Shown here piece by piece: positions 45,833 through 55,850 of a stretch of DNA of 64,000 nucleotides; position 1 is the first letter of the stretch, and each line of letters starts with the position of its first letter. A program made the translations under genes and the position numbers. The notes beneath the pieces are model-generated. The model was not told where the DNA came from and did not search any database. It saw only the letters and a list, made by a program, of their open reading frames with translations. Origin of the DNA: Calditrichia bacterium (GTDB lineage Bacteria; Calditrichota; Calditrichia; RBG-13-44-9; J075); assembly GCA_028284445.1 (NCBI GenBank), contig JANQRS010000010.1:1-64000 (forward strand), given 5' to 3'.

Positions 45833-47728
45833 TTACTCCACTTCGTCCTTCAAATAGCGATCTGCGAAATCGAGAATCGCTTTGTAACCACGAATTCGAT
45901 TTTCTTTTTTGCGGAAACCGTGGCCTTCATCGTCAAACACGATATACTCAACCGGCACATTGTTGGCCTTTACTTTTTCCACAATCTCATCCGATTCAAC
46001 CTTCAATACACGTGGATCATTTGCACCCTGCAATACCATCAGCGGCCGCTTGATTTTCTCGGCATGGAAAAGCGGTGATATGCTACGCAGGTATTCTTCG
46101 TCGGTTTCCGGATTGCCCAATTCCTTATAAAGTGCTTCACGAAAAGATTCCCAGTATGGAGGAATGCTCCTCAACGTCCGCAGCCAGTTGGAAACACCGA
46201 AAATATCAATACCAATTTGAAATTCCTCCGGTTGAAACGCCAGGGCCGCCAGCACCATATAACCGCCATAGCTACCACCAATGATGCCAATTCGTTCATG
46301 GTCAGCATAGCCGGTGGCGGCCAAGAATTTCTTTGCTTCGATACAATCCTGCAAGTCATCCTGACCGTGCTTCAGATCGTCCAGCCCGAAAAAGGTTTTG
46401 CCATACCCGGAGCTACCGCGATTGTTAACAGCTAACACAACATAGCCATGATTGGCCAGGTACTGCAGCAGCGGGTTATAGCCAATTCTCGATTGCCCAC
46501 CAGGCCCGCCGTGCACCCAAACCAGCGCCGGTGCTTTATCGCCTTCGGCAATGCTAGCCGGCTTATACAAAATGGCCGGAATTTCGAGACCGTCAAAGGA
46601 TTCATAGCGAATGACTTTCGACTTGGCCAGATGCTCCGGATCGATTTCCGGATTCATCGAATTGGTCAAGCGCTTGAACTCGCCATTGGCAAAACTATAG
46701 ACATAGAGATTATTCGGAGAACGATCGCCATTGACATAGAATGTCATATAAGCTTCATCCGGAGAAATCTTGATCGAGGTAATATCGGCATTCGGCAATT
46801 CCGGCAAGGCGATTTCTTCACCTGAAGCATTTTCATAAATCCGAACCTCGGTTTTTGCATCATTGTTGATGCCGACAACACGATATGTACCGTTGCGGGA
46901 AAAGTACGAATACAGAATATCCCAGTTGGTCTTTTCAACCACCTTCATTTCAGCGGATTCAATAATGTACTTCTTGAGATAAGTGAACTCTCGTCCTTCA
47001 TTGGTCAGATAGTAGAGCTCTTTCGAATCACTGGAAAAGGTAACCGGATTAAAAACAATATCCCCTTCATGCTCCGAGAGATAAGACATTTTACCGGTCT
47101 GCGTATCGTAGAGATACATATCGGAATTGTTGGTGGTAATGGTCCGGCCAAAGGCGATATAACGCTTGTTGTTGGATATCGGACCGGGAGAGTATCCTTC
47201 GTTGTTCTCGTATATCATTTCTTCTTCGAAAGAATTGATATTCATTTCATATACATCAAAAAAGCGCGGATCGCGGCGATTGCTCATATAATAAAAGCTG
47301 TTCCCGTCCTCGCTCCAGCGCATAAACGTCGATCGCGCTTCAGCAGATGGCGTCAGGTTGCGAACACTGCCATCCGTATCGCGGATGTAAATATTCCAGA
47401 TCTCGTTGCCGTCCTTATCACTTTGAAATAGTAAGCGATTATCATTCGGGCAATACGAAATCGCATATATTGCGCTGCTGTCGGAATGGGTTAGTTGTTG
47501 GGCATCTCCGCCTTCAATTGGAATTTCGTAGGCGTTGAAGACACCGGATTTGTCGCTGGTAAAGAGGATTTTGGAAACGTCTTTCGAAAAGTCGCTGCCG
47601 AAGATCGTGGTGGTATTCATCATTTGTTCGATTGTATACCGCTCCACCTTTCTATGCTTGCCGTCGGTGCAGGCAAAGAGCAGTCCCCCCATCAGAACAA
47701 TGATGGTCAGTTTGAATATGCGTGTCAT
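45833..47728 (-). CDS. S9 prolyl oligopeptidase-family lipoprotein peptidase
   Basis: 631 aa from the ATG at 47728 (GGGGAG five bases upstream), which starts a lipoprotein signal (GLLFAC-TDG); the ORF start at 47821 is only upstream extension. An N-terminal beta-propeller with WD-like/TolB-like blades (about 35-370) is followed by an alpha/beta-hydrolase domain. The catalytic triad is Ser486 (GGSYGG), Asp571 (GANDPR) and His603 (DEGHGF). It would cleave peptides at the cell envelope. The neighbouring palindrome and the blaI operon appear unrelated. Confidence 0.9.
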   Translation of the reverse strand: MTRIFKLTIIVLMGGLLFACTDGKHRKVERYTIEQMMNTTTIFGSDFSKDVSKILFTSDKSGVFNAYEIPIEGGDAQQLTHSDSSAIYAISYCPNDNRLLFQSDKDGNEIWNIYIRDTDGSVRNLTPSAEARSTFMRWSEDGNSFYYMSNRRDPRFFDVYEMNINSFEEEMIYENNEGYSPGPISNNKRYIAFGRTITTNNSDMYLYDTQTGKMSYLSEHEGDIVFNPVTFSSDSKELYYLTNEGREFTYLKKYIIESAEMKVVEKTNWDILYSYFSRNGTYRVVGINNDAKTEVRIYENASGEEIALPELPNADITSIKISPDEAYMTFYVNGDRSPNNLYVYSFANGEFKRLTNSMNPEIDPEHLAKSKVIRYESFDGLEIPAILYKPASIAEGDKAPALVWVHGGPGGQSRIGYNPLLQYLANHGYVVLAVNNRGSSGYGKTFFGLDDLKHGQDDLQDCIEAKKFLAATGYADHERIGIIGGSYGGYMVLAALAFQPEEFQIGIDIFGVSNWLRTLRSIPPYWESFREALYKELGNPETDEEYLRSISPLFHAEKIKRPLMVLQGANDPRVLKVESDEIVEKVKANNVPVEYIVFDDEGHGFRKKENRIRGYKAILDFADRYLKDEVE

Positions 47729-47882
47729 TTTCTCCCCACATATAGTGAATAGTTTCCCCCGAAACGGTATGGGTAAACGATTTAGTCCCATACCTGACTG
47801 ACATAACGACAATATAGGCAAATTGTTCGTGATAAATAAATATTGTGCATAGAGGAATAAACGAGGAGAATATGCGTAGATT

Positions 47883-48560
47883 TTAAGGTGTATTTCCGCT
47901 TAGCTTCTCCCAAGATCCGCTATCAAACTCTTCCAACGAATTCAAAACCATATCGGCGATAACAAAACGCGGGTCGTCCTTGAAATAGTGATCCGGCACA
48001 GCCACACACGTCATGCGGGCAGATTTGGCAGCAAGCAACCCGTTGAAGGAATCTTCGAATACCAGGCAGCGCTGTGGCGCAACTTCCAATTTTTCAGCTG
48101 CAGTGATAAAAGCCGCCGGATGCGGCTTGCCAAAGGCTTCCGATTCCGCCGAGTGAACCACTTCGAAATGCTTCGCCAAATCGAGATGCTTGATTACGGC
48201 CTGAATAATTCTTAGCGGTGAGGATGAAGCCAGTCCTATTTTCACCGGCCTGGATAGTACGAGTTGGAAAACGGAATCGACGCCGGGCATGGGTTTGCCG
48301 TCCGCAAGTATCAGATCGATCACCCCATCAACGATGTTCGCTTCTACCTCCTTCAGCGGATATTTACCGGAGTCCCAGGGCATGCGCTCATGCCAGTATT
48401 TGACGACTTCATCCACGCGGATACCAATGGTCTGGCTGCACATGTCTGCATCCAAAACAAGGCCGATTTCAGCAAAAGCGCGAATCTCCGCTGCCTGCCA
48501 AAATGGCTCGGAATCGATGAGCAAACCGTCCATGTCGAAAATAACCGCTTCAATTGTCAC
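47883..48560 (-). CDS. HAD phosphatase, YniC/HxpB-like
   Basis: 225 aa. The start is GTG, with GAGGAGG about eight bases upstream and no nearby ATG. Motif I FDMDGLLIDSEP (nucleophile Asp9), motif II LASSS, motif III FGKPHP with Lys, and motif IV CLVFEDSFNG are intact. The cap is the small alpha-helical type of hexose/hexitol phosphatases (YniC, now HxpB). It dephosphorylates sugar phosphates; 2-deoxyglucose 6-phosphate and hexitol phosphates are known substrates of relatives. Confidence 0.88.
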   Translation of the reverse strand: MTIEAVIFDMDGLLIDSEPFWQAAEIRAFAEIGLVLDADMCSQTIGIRVDEVVKYWHERMPWDSGKYPLKEVEANIVDGVIDLILADGKPMPGVDSVFQLVLSRPVKIGLASSSPLRIIQAVIKHLDLAKHFEVVHSAESEAFGKPHPAAFITAAEKLEVAPQRCLVFEDSFNGLLAAKSARMTCVAVPDHYFKDDPRFVIADMVLNSLEEFDSGSWEKLSGNTP

Positions 48561-48594
48561 GAATGAATCCTCCTCACTGCAGATATAAAAAGCT

Positions 48595-48662
48595 GACAGG
48601 ATTTACAGGATGAACAGGATAAGACAATCCAATCCTATCCTGTTCATCCTGTAAATCCTGTC
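48595..48662. repeat. 27-bp perfect inverted repeat built on ACAGGAT
   Basis: Arms 48595-48621 and 48636-48662 are exact complements around a 14-nt loop. Each arm is three ACAGGAT units spaced by two bases. It lies between the HAD and SDR genes (both minus strand). The TCCTGTTCATCCTGTAAATC sequence is a common dispersed intergenic repeat in unrelated environmental genomes (from memory). Confidence 0.95.
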
Positions 48663-48682
48663 CGAAACTTCGTTTTCTCTTC

Positions 48683-49459
48683 CTAAAATCCATTTATCGT
48701 AAAACCACCATCAACCGCAATACACTGCCCGGTGATAAAGCCGGCCTGAGGCATGCAAAGAAAGGCCACCAACCCGGCCACTTCTTCGGGTTCACCAATG
48801 CGGCCTTGCGGGGTTCGACCAACAACCTCATCATAATACTCCTGGTTTTGCAAAACCTGCTCAGCGAGCGGGGTACGAATATACCAGGGAGAAACACCGT
48901 TTACGCGAATACCATCATTCCCCCACTCAACAGCCAGGTTGCGGGTCATTTGATTCATCGCCGCTTTGGTCATGCCATAGGGTGCGCCGGAGCGAATATG
49001 CACATGTCCGGCAACCGAAGAAATGTTCACCACACTTGCGCCGCCGGGCGCTTCGCTATCCAGGAGCATCTGGTAACAACCACGCGCTAGATCAAATGCC
49101 GAAAACAGGTTGGTACGAAAAATATGGTCGATGTCTTCAGGATGATAGGCAACGCTGGACTTGCGGATGTTGGTGCCAACATTGTTGATGAGAAAATCCA
49201 ATCCGCCGAGTTTCTCTGCAACTGCATTCAGCAGCTTTTGCCGCTCATCAGCCTTGCTGACATCAGCTGCTTGCAGATGTATCTGTTCCGCCGCATCGGG
49301 ATGCTCGCTGCGAAACTGCTGGAGATCAGCATCATTTCTGGCAACAAGCAAGACCGTTGCCCCAAGCTCCAGGAACTGCTCGGCAATAGCCCGGCCAATG
49401 CCTTTGGTTGCCCCTGTGATCAAGGCGCGACGCCCTTTTAGATGCCAAGCACTTTGCAT
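48683..49459 (-). CDS. SDR oxidoreductase, tropinone-reductase-like
   Basis: 258 aa short-chain dehydrogenase. NAD(P)-binding TGATKGIG (15-22), structural NNVG (92-95), and catalytic Ser147, Tyr161 and Lys165 (YGMTK) are all present. [25 protein letters not shown] and [10 protein letters not shown] resemble the tropinone-reductase/plant-type branch of the family; the bacterial substrate is unknown. It starts 5 bp after the ybbP-like gene, with AGGTG inside that gap region as ribosome site, so it is probably co-transcribed. Confidence 0.88.
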   Translation of the reverse strand: MQSAWHLKGRRALITGATKGIGRAIAEQFLELGATVLLVARNDADLQQFRSEHPDAAEQIHLQAADVSKADERQKLLNAVAEKLGGLDFLINNVGTNIRKSSVAYHPEDIDHIFRTNLFSAFDLARGCYQMLLDSEAPGGASVVNISSVAGHVHIRSGAPYGMTKAAMNQMTRNLAVEWGNDGIRVNGVSPWYIRTPLAEQVLQNQEYYDEVVGRTPQGRIGEPEEVAGLVAFLCMPQAGFITGQCIAVDGGFTINGF

Positions 49460-49464
49460 CTTTC

Positions 49465-52008
49465 TTACACCTCGTTCCGCAGAATTTCCAGCGGCGGGCG
49501 ATCCGCAATTTTGCGGCTGTTAAGCATGCCGAGGCCAACGGTCATTGTCACAACCAGGGCTAAAATAATTGCCAATGGCTGAATCGAAGGAACAAAGGTC
49601 AGATCAAACATAAAATAAGCCAGGGCCCAACTTGACAGCAGCGACAAAAGCATACCGGTTAAACCGGCCAGGGCACCCAGGTAAAAATATTCCAGAATCA
49701 TAATGCGATTTACCTGCTGCTTTACCGCGCCAAGAGTGCGCAACAAAACACTCTCACGAATCCGCTGGTAGCGGGTCGTAATCACCGCAGCTGATAGAAC
49801 GATCAGCCCGGTGAGGATACTAAAAAGCGCCATAAATCGAATCACAAAGGAGATCTGATCAATGATTTTTTCGACTGTCTTGAGAATCAAATCCAAATCC
49901 ACAGAGGACACGTTCGGGAAGGCCTTCACCATCGCTTGCTGCAGTTGACTGGATTGCGCCTGATCGGCGACTCGCGTAACCAGCACGTTGAACTGCGGTG
50001 CATCGTCAATTACCCCACGCGGAAAGACAGCGAAGAAATTTGGCTGCACGCGCTGCCAGTCTACCTTGCGAATGCTCTTCACAATGGCCGGCATCTGGAC
50101 GCCCTGCACATCAAAGGTCAATTGATCCCCAAGTTTCACATCGAGGTCGCGCACAATGCCGGTCTCCAAAGAGACATAGAGGGTGTCGCTATCGGCCGGC
50201 ATCCTGCCGATCCACTCACCTTCTACAACTTCCTCTGTAGAAAAAAGCGTATCGCGGTACGTCACCCGATATTCACGCTTCAGTGCCCACCCGCGAATTT
50301 TGCTGGTTGAGTCAGCATCGAGCTCTTCTACAGTCCGACCCTTGATTGCCGCCAGGCGGGTTGTTACGATCGGCACATTCTGAATCACCGGTAAATCAAA
50401 AGAGCGCACCAGTTCTTCAACGCCCTCCACCTGGTCTGCCTGGATATCAAACATCATAAGGTTGGGCTGCTTATCGCGATCCAGCGTTGCAACCTGGCTC
50501 AATAGCGTATCCTGGGTGAAATACAATGTGGAGATCAGGAAGGTGCCCAGGCCGATTGAGAGCATCAACACCAGGGTCTGATTATTCGGCCGGTAAAGAT
50601 TGGCGAGGCTTTGCCGCCACTCGTAGCGCCAGCCTGAAGGAAAAAAACGCTTCACTGCCCACATCAATAGCAGCGCCAGCGCTGACAAGGCGGCAAAGGC
50701 AATGGCCACACCGGCAATAAATGACAGGCCGACATCAACGCGAGCGGTTTGACTGATGGCAAATGCCGTTGCTGCAATAGCAATGATCGCGTAGAGCAAC
50801 AGACGCAGCGGATCACGACCATCTGTCTGACTTTCAATATTGGTGCGAATAGCTGATAAAGGCGACACCTTGCGCACGGTCAGCAAGGGCAGCAATGCAA
50901 AGAGCATGCAGATACCAAGCCCGACGATCAGCCCTTCAATAGCTGAGCGCCAGGAAATCGAGAAATCGACCTGAACCGGCAGCAGAGCGGCAAATAGATC
51001 CGGTAGCAGCACCTGTATCGCCACGCCAAGAATCACCCCGACGACCGAGCCGATCGCCCCTATCACCAGGGTTTGTATCAGGTAGATATAAAATGTCTGT
51101 CGGATACGGGCGCCAACGCAACGCAAGACGGCCAGAGACGGCAGCTTCATCTTGATGTATACATGGATAGCGCTGGCCACCCCGATACTCCCGAGCAGCA
51201 GGGCAATGAATGCAACCAGATTTAGAAAACCATACATGTTCCCGGCAGCGCTGCCGACACCTGCCCCCTGCTGTTCAGCAGTGCGGCTGCGAATGCGATG
51301 CTTTCGATTGAGCGCCTCCATGCCTTCCAGCAAGCCGGCCATCTCACCGCTATCCTCAAATTTGAACAGCTTGCGATGGTTGACGCGACTACCAAAGCGA
51401 ATCAAGCCGGTATTTTCCAACTGGTCCATCGGGATGTAAATTCGCGGCGCAACCATAGAAGCGGCTTCGGCCTGCCCGGGCACCTTCTGGAGGTAGCCGG
51501 CAATGGCAAAACCCTGGTTGCCAAGCTTAACCGTGTCTCCGATTTCCAATTCATACTGCAAAATGACACTGTAATCAACCAGCGCAGATCCATCTTTGCG
51601 GAAATTATCTGCAGCTTCGGCCGGTGTGGTCTCCAGGGTGCCGTAAAAAGGGTAATTTCCTTCAAGGGCGCGAACGGTAATGAGACGGGTATTGTCTACG
51701 CGCGGAAAATAAGCCATGGATGCAAATGACACTTCCCTGGCTTCTTCAGCTGGCCACTCGGCGATCCGTGCTTCCACTTCTTCCGGAAAGGGTGAACGAC
51801 TGCTCAGCACAAGGTCGGCGCCAACAATGCTGCGCGACTCCGTGCGAATCGTCTCTTCCAGGTTTCGGCCAAAGGAGTTAATGGCAACGAGGGCGGCAAT
51901 ACCCACAATAATGGAAGAAACAAACAGGAGCAGGCGGCCGCGATTGCTGCGACTATCCCGCCAGGCCATCTTCCAAAGCCAGGGGTCAAAGAAGGATGTT
52001 TTATTCAT
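49465..52008 (-). CDS. ybbP: FtsX-type ABC permease, YbbP-like
   Basis: 847 aa. Ten hydrophobic segments are visible: one near 26-46, clusters around 262-377 and 400-500, and three at the C-terminus (about 715-830), with two periplasmic regions (about 50-255 and 500-710). This is the layout of E. coli YbbP (about 800 aa) and related predicted lipid/lysophospholipid transport permeases. It pairs with the ATPase encoded 23 bp upstream. A tesA-like lipase gene lies divergently beyond, matching the E. coli tesA-ybbAP arrangement. Confidence 0.85.
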   Translation of the reverse strand: MNKTSFFDPWLWKMAWRDSRSNRGRLLLFVSSIIVGIAALVAINSFGRNLEETIRTESRSIVGADLVLSSRSPFPEEVEARIAEWPAEEAREVSFASMAYFPRVDNTRLITVRALEGNYPFYGTLETTPAEAADNFRKDGSALVDYSVILQYELEIGDTVKLGNQGFAIAGYLQKVPGQAEAASMVAPRIYIPMDQLENTGLIRFGSRVNHRKLFKFEDSGEMAGLLEGMEALNRKHRIRSRTAEQQGAGVGSAAGNMYGFLNLVAFIALLLGSIGVASAIHVYIKMKLPSLAVLRCVGARIRQTFYIYLIQTLVIGAIGSVVGVILGVAIQVLLPDLFAALLPVQVDFSISWRSAIEGLIVGLGICMLFALLPLLTVRKVSPLSAIRTNIESQTDGRDPLRLLLYAIIAIAATAFAISQTARVDVGLSFIAGVAIAFAALSALALLLMWAVKRFFPSGWRYEWRQSLANLYRPNNQTLVLMLSIGLGTFLISTLYFTQDTLLSQVATLDRDKQPNLMMFDIQADQVEGVEELVRSFDLPVIQNVPIVTTRLAAIKGRTVEELDADSTSKIRGWALKREYRVTYRDTLFSTEEVVEGEWIGRMPADSDTLYVSLETGIVRDLDVKLGDQLTFDVQGVQMPAIVKSIRKVDWQRVQPNFFAVFPRGVIDDAPQFNVLVTRVADQAQSSQLQQAMVKAFPNVSSVDLDLILKTVEKIIDQISFVIRFMALFSILTGLIVLSAAVITTRYQRIRESVLLRTLGAVKQQVNRIMILEYFYLGALAGLTGMLLSLLSSWALAYFMFDLTFVPSIQPLAIILALVVTMTVGLGMLNSRKIADRPPLEILRNEV

Positions 52009-52031
52009 GATATGCTATTGTTTTTGTTCAA

Positions 52032-52742
52032 CTAAACCAATCGTTCGTCGGCGACGCCGGTCAGTTCATCAGAGACGATGCGGCCGCCTTTCAATCGAAT
52101 AATACGTCCGGTGCGTGCGGCAAGATCAAGATCATGCGTCACCAGGAGCAGAGTCGTTCCGCTATCTGCGTTCAGATCAAAAAGCAGTTCGGTGACCTTC
52201 TCGCCGGTGTCTTCATCGAGATTGCCGGTGGGCTCATCTGCAAATAGAATCTGCGGATCATTGATGAAGGCACGGGCCAGCGCCACACGTTGCTGCTCAC
52301 CACCGGATAGCTGAACCGGATAATGGCTTAGGCGATCACCAAGGCCGACTTTTTCCAGCATGCTGGCGGCCTTGTCGCGTACCTTGCGCTCTCCGCGCAA
52401 TTCCAGCGGCACCATCACGTTTTCCAGGGCGGTAAGGGTCGGCATCAATTGAAAGTTCTGGAAGACAAAGCCGATTTGCTCATTTCGCAAAACAGACCGT
52501 TCATCTTCGCTCAAACCGGCAACAGAAATGCCATTTACTTCGACCTGCCCGGAGGTTGCTTGATCCAAACCGGCACATAGCGCCAGCAAGGTGGTCTTAC
52601 CACTCCCCGATGGCCCAACGATGGCACCGGTTGTTCCCTGTTCTATATCGAAAGAAATGTCATCCAGTACCCGGAGACGACGGCTGCCGCTCTGGTATTC
52701 TTTCACCAAATTACTGACACGCAAAACTATAGATTTGTTCAT
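52032..52742 (-). CDS. ybbA: ABC ATPase, LolD/YbbA-like
   Basis: 236 aa. Walker A GPSGSGKTT, Q-loop in FVFQNFQLMPTL, signature LSGGEQQRVALARA, Walker B ILFADEPTGNLD and H-loop VTHDLDLA are intact. This is the MacB/LolD/FtsE type that powers FtsX-like permeases; the permease gene follows 23 bp downstream. No clear ribosome site precedes the ATG. Confidence 0.9.
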   Translation of the reverse strand: MNKSIVLRVSNLVKEYQSGSRRLRVLDDISFDIEQGTTGAIVGPSGSGKTTLLALCAGLDQATSGQVEVNGISVAGLSEDERSVLRNEQIGFVFQNFQLMPTLTALENVMVPLELRGERKVRDKAASMLEKVGLGDRLSHYPVQLSGGEQQRVALARAFINDPQILFADEPTGNLDEDTGEKVTELLFDLNADSGTTLLLVTHDLDLAARTGRIIRLKGGRIVSDELTGVADERLV

Positions 52743-52938
52743 GATGTTTGATTATCTAATTGGTAGGATTTATGGTTATTCACGGAGCCTCCATGAGGCT
52801 GCGATCTCTTTAATTATGCTTAACAACTGCCGTCTGGCAAACGGGGCTGCCCACGCCAAGAAAGATAAGCGGTTTAATGAGGGATGCAAGGGGAAACCGA
52901 GAGTTTGCTAAGGTTAGTATAACCGGCGCTCACCTTCG

Positions 52939-53388
52939 CTAATCATCCCACTTATTTATTGATTTTTCCATCAGTTCTGCCATTTCCTGAAGTGCTTCAG
53001 CTCCGGGCAATATACTGGAGAGGCTGCCGAGAACAAGAATTGTCCAACCAAGTAATTTCTTCAATTTCTTGACAGATCCCCAAATTTGAAAGTTTTCCCA
53101 AGCTTGATTGACAGCATTCAATTTTGCTGTCAACTGTGCGCCGAAAAGACCTGCCTGTTGCAGCAGAGTTTGCGTCAGAGTCCTTACACCTTGCCGAATC
53201 ATTGGCACCGTTTGTTTAAGTTCGTTCCATGCATCACGAATCGGATTTCTGTCTCCTTCTTCGAATAAAAGTTCACTCCAGTGAAAGGCGACGTTGTCAA
53301 GTAGACCTTCCGTCGTCTCAACAAATGCGTCTAAATCCATAATTGGGAGAATTGGTGTAGAATGAGGTCGATTTTGGTGACTAGACAT
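52939..53388 (-). CDS. Small protein of unknown function with one hydrophobic segment
   Basis: 149 aa; ATG with GGAGG four bases upstream, a strong site. Not recognised. Mainly helical and acidic in the first half (VETTEGLLDNVAFHWSELLFEEGDRNP), with a hydrophobic segment (LLGWTILVLGSLSSILPG, about 111-128) near the C-terminus. It is inserted between the ybbAP-like operon and the tesA-like gene. Confidence 0.65.
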   Translation of the reverse strand: MSSHQNRPHSTPILPIMDLDAFVETTEGLLDNVAFHWSELLFEEGDRNPIRDAWNELKQTVPMIRQGVRTLTQTLLQQAGLFGAQLTAKLNAVNQAWENFQIWGSVKKLKKLLGWTILVLGSLSSILPGAEALQEMAELMEKSINKWDD

Positions 53389-53748
53389 TTTCCCTCCTGG
53401 TTAGGACAGTTATAGGATCGAAAACTTAAATACAATCAGTCTAAAAATACATATTTTTCTGTTAACGCTCAAAACAAACGGAGCAACCTCGATCCTGAGC
53501 GAAAATTGATAATGAATTGATGTCATCTCAGAAAAAGGCCTGGATATCTCCTGTGCAATTTTTCTGGCTGGGAATTTCTTGAGCTTAAATTCAGATGTTT
53601 ACTGTTGCTTGACCTGCAATGAATACTTTACTATTGAGAACTTGCATGTTTTTAACCACAGCGATAGTTTAAGAGCAGAAGAGTGAACCAGATATCCAAT
53701 GAAGCACGGACTTGGAACTCTCCTGAAAAATTACAAGAGGACTTTGAC
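53389..53748. other. 360-bp divergent intergenic region
   Basis: Separates the unknown 149-aa gene from the tesA-like gene. A weak candidate promoter faces right: TTGACC (53609-53614) and TATTGA (53632-53637) with a 17-bp spacer. An upstream in-frame GTG at 53683 is not used in this annotation. No hairpin or small gene is evident. Confidence 0.4.
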
Positions 53749-54486
53749 ATGCATCGATATAACCTTCGAAATACAGCGGGAATGCTGCGCATTCTGACGG
53801 CAGTTATGATTACGTTTCTGCTCCTGCACTGTTCCGCAGAAAATGAAGCAAGCTCTGCCGCCAACGAGTCGGCCGCACCGGCGCAAGCCGCCAACGAAAC
53901 CGCGAAGGCTGCCAAGAAAACCATTCTTTTTCTGGGCAACAGTCTTTCCGCCGGCTTTGGGCTTGATCCGGCCCAGGCCTTCCCGGCCCTCATCCAGGTT
54001 AAGATCGACTCGATGGGTTGGGACTATGAGGTGATAAATGGTGGCCTCAGCGGTGAAACCACCGCCGCAGGCGCCCGGCGAATCGATTGGCTATTGCGGC
54101 GCAAGATTGACATTTTGGTTATCGAGCTTGGCGGAAATGACGGCCTGCGTGGTATTCCGCCGGAAGAAACCCGCAAAAACCTGATGACTATCATCGATAA
54201 GACCCGCGCCAGCAATGCCGATGCGGAAATCATCCTATCCGGGATGGAAGTGCCGCCAAATATGGGCAATGATTACGCCGTGGAATTCCGCAAGGTTTTC
54301 CCGAAGGTCGCTGATGAGAAATCGGTCGGTTTGATCCCATTTCTGCTTGAAGGCGTCGGCGGTATTCCCGAGCTCAATTTGCCGGACGGTATTCATCCCA
54401 CTGCGGCGGGACATGAGATTGTCGCCAACAACGTCTGGAAATTCCTCAAACCGATACTGGCTGTTCATGGTGCTGCCTCAAAATAA
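53749..54486 (+). CDS. tesA: SGNH arylesterase/lysophospholipase lipoprotein, TesA-like
   Basis: 245 aa from the ATG at 53749 (GAGG nine bases upstream); a GTG at 53683 would add 22 unlikely residues. Lipoprotein signal MLRILTAVMITFLLLHC-SAE near the N-terminus. Block I is FLGNSLSAGFG, where the usual GDS is GNS but the nucleophilic Ser is retained; GGND and DGIHPTAAGH complete the SGNH set. TesA-like arylesterases or lysophospholipases act in the periplasm. It lies divergent from ybbA-ybbP and overlaps the glycosyltransferase start by one base (TAATG). Confidence 0.88.
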   Translation: MHRYNLRNTAGMLRILTAVMITFLLLHCSAENEASSAANESAAPAQAANETAKAAKKTILFLGNSLSAGFGLDPAQAFPALIQVKIDSMGWDYEVINGGLSGETTAAGARRIDWLLRRKIDILVIELGGNDGLRGIPPEETRKNLMTIIDKTRASNADAEIILSGMEVPPNMGNDYAVEFRKVFPKVADEKSVGLIPFLLEGVGGIPELNLPDGIHPTAAGHEIVANNVWKFLKPILAVHGAASK

Positions 54487-55637
54487 TGACGAAAACAGAT
54501 GATCTGAAAACTCTCCAGCTTGTCGCCTGTAAATGGTGGAACGCCAGTGCCTACTATGCCATTAGCCTGGCGGAAGCATTAAAACAGGCCGGCCATACTG
54601 CAATTGTCGGTGGCCGTGCGGATAGCCCCCCGCTCATTAAGGCCCGCGAACAGGAACTTACTCTCCTTGACAGCATCAACCTGGAAAGCATTAATCCCAT
54701 CAAGGCGATAGCAAACCTCGGCCGTTTGGGGCGCAGCTACCGGGAAAACGCACTTCAGTTAATCAATGCACATCGCCCGGAGGATATGCTCTTTGCAGCT
54801 TTGTTGAAGCGCAGGCTTGGCGGCGATATTCCTCTTGTGCGGACGGTGAGCGACGTCCGCGCCCCGAAAAACAACCTGATCAATCGCTGGCTGCATGGCG
54901 ACATTTATCAACACTTCATTTTCAGCTGCCGAGCCAGCTACGAGCGCTATCAGGCGGTATGGCCAATCTTCGAAGCGCGAAGCAGCGTTATTTACAGTGC
55001 ACATGATACAGATCGTTTACAGCCATCCAATCAGCCATCAGAGCTTCGCAAAAAGTATAACATTGCCGACGATCAGTTGCTGGTAGGGATTATTGCGCGC
55101 CTCTCCCCTGTCAAGGACCACTACACCTTTCTCAAGGCCGCGCAGCGCGTGCTTGAGAAAAATGATAATATTCGCTTTATGATCGCTGGTGAGGCAAGTG
55201 AAATCAGCATGGACGACCTCAAGTCCATTGCGGCAGATATGGGCATCGCTGAAGAGGTCATTTTCATCGAGCGGCATCCGGATATTACTGCCGCTGCCCT
55301 GATGGCTGCCATTGATATTGGTATCGTCGCCTCAACCGGCTCCGAGGTCATCTGCCGGGTGGCCGTGGAATACATGGCAATGGCGATCCCGCAAATCGTC
55401 ACCCGCGTTAATGTGCTGCCGGAAATTATTGATGATGGGCAAAACGGCTTCATTGTCGATCCCGCTGAGCCGGAGGCGCTGGCCAAGGCAATCTTAACAC
55501 TCGCCGAAAATCATGAGATGCGCAAAAAGATCGGTCAGACCGGCAGACGCTATGCCGAAGAGCGGTTTAGCTACCCGGTATTTGTGAAGCAGACGCTGGA
55601 CGTGTATCGGGAAATAATAGTGAACAATGAACAATGA
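54486..55637 (+). CDS. GT4-family glycosyltransferase
   Basis: 383 aa GT-B fold. The C-terminal domain shows the GT4 signatures: VGIIARLSPVKDHYTFLKAAQRV, then an E-x7-E motif in SEVICRVAVEYMAMAIPQI, followed by GFIVDPAEPEALAKAI. It transfers a sugar from a nucleotide donor, probably in lipopolysaccharide or glycolipid synthesis. Its start overlaps the tesA-like stop (TAATG). Its last residues (VNNEQ-stop) are encoded by a TGAACAA heptamer array. Confidence 0.9.
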   Translation: MTKTDDLKTLQLVACKWWNASAYYAISLAEALKQAGHTAIVGGRADSPPLIKAREQELTLLDSINLESINPIKAIANLGRLGRSYRENALQLINAHRPEDMLFAALLKRRLGGDIPLVRTVSDVRAPKNNLINRWLHGDIYQHFIFSCRASYERYQAVWPIFEARSSVIYSAHDTDRLQPSNQPSELRKKYNIADDQLLVGIIARLSPVKDHYTFLKAAQRVLEKNDNIRFMIAGEASEISMDDLKSIAADMGIAEEVIFIERHPDITAAALMAAIDIGIVASTGSEVICRVAVEYMAMAIPQIVTRVNVLPEIIDDGQNGFIVDPAEPEALAKAILTLAENHEMRKKIGQTGRRYAEERFSYPVFVKQTLDVYREIIVNNEQ

Positions 55638-55641
55638 ACAA
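55621..55641. repeat. Heptamer array 3 x TGAACAA across a stop codon
   Basis: Three TGAACAA units. The glycosyltransferase stop (TGA, 55635-55637) is within the array. In complement and rotation this is CATTGTT, one base from the CATTGGT family. Confidence 0.88.
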
Positions 55642-55693
55642 TTAATAACTTAATAAATAGTTAAAATGTTGATTCGTCGAAGCGTTTTGCCAT

Positions 55694-55715
55694 AACGGCG
55701 GAGCCGTTGCATAGT
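55694..55715 (+). repeat. GGA-loop hairpin element
   Basis: AACGGC-GGA-GCCGTT (55694-55708) followed by GCATAGT. Compare ACCGC-GGA-GCGGT-TACATAAC at 43373. Same organisation, different stem. Confidence 0.6.
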
Positions 55716-55780
55716 TCAAACAGATGAGTGCTCTTGGCGAACTTGTGTGGCTCGGTTGGAAATGGATTGGTCGGATTTGA

Positions 55781-55850
55781 CATTTGTCATTCGACATTCG
55801 TCATTGGTCATTCGACATTCGTCATTCGTCATTGCCTATTCATCATTCAC
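55781..55850. repeat. Heptamer array of CATTNGT type
   Basis: Seven clear units (55781-55829): CATTTGT, CATTCGA, CATTCGT, CATTGGT, CATTCGA, CATTCGT, CATTCGT. Degenerate units CATTGCC, TATTCAT and CATTCAC continue to 55850, into the GT2 gene, whose last codons and stop (55836-55838) they encode. Confidence 0.88.
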
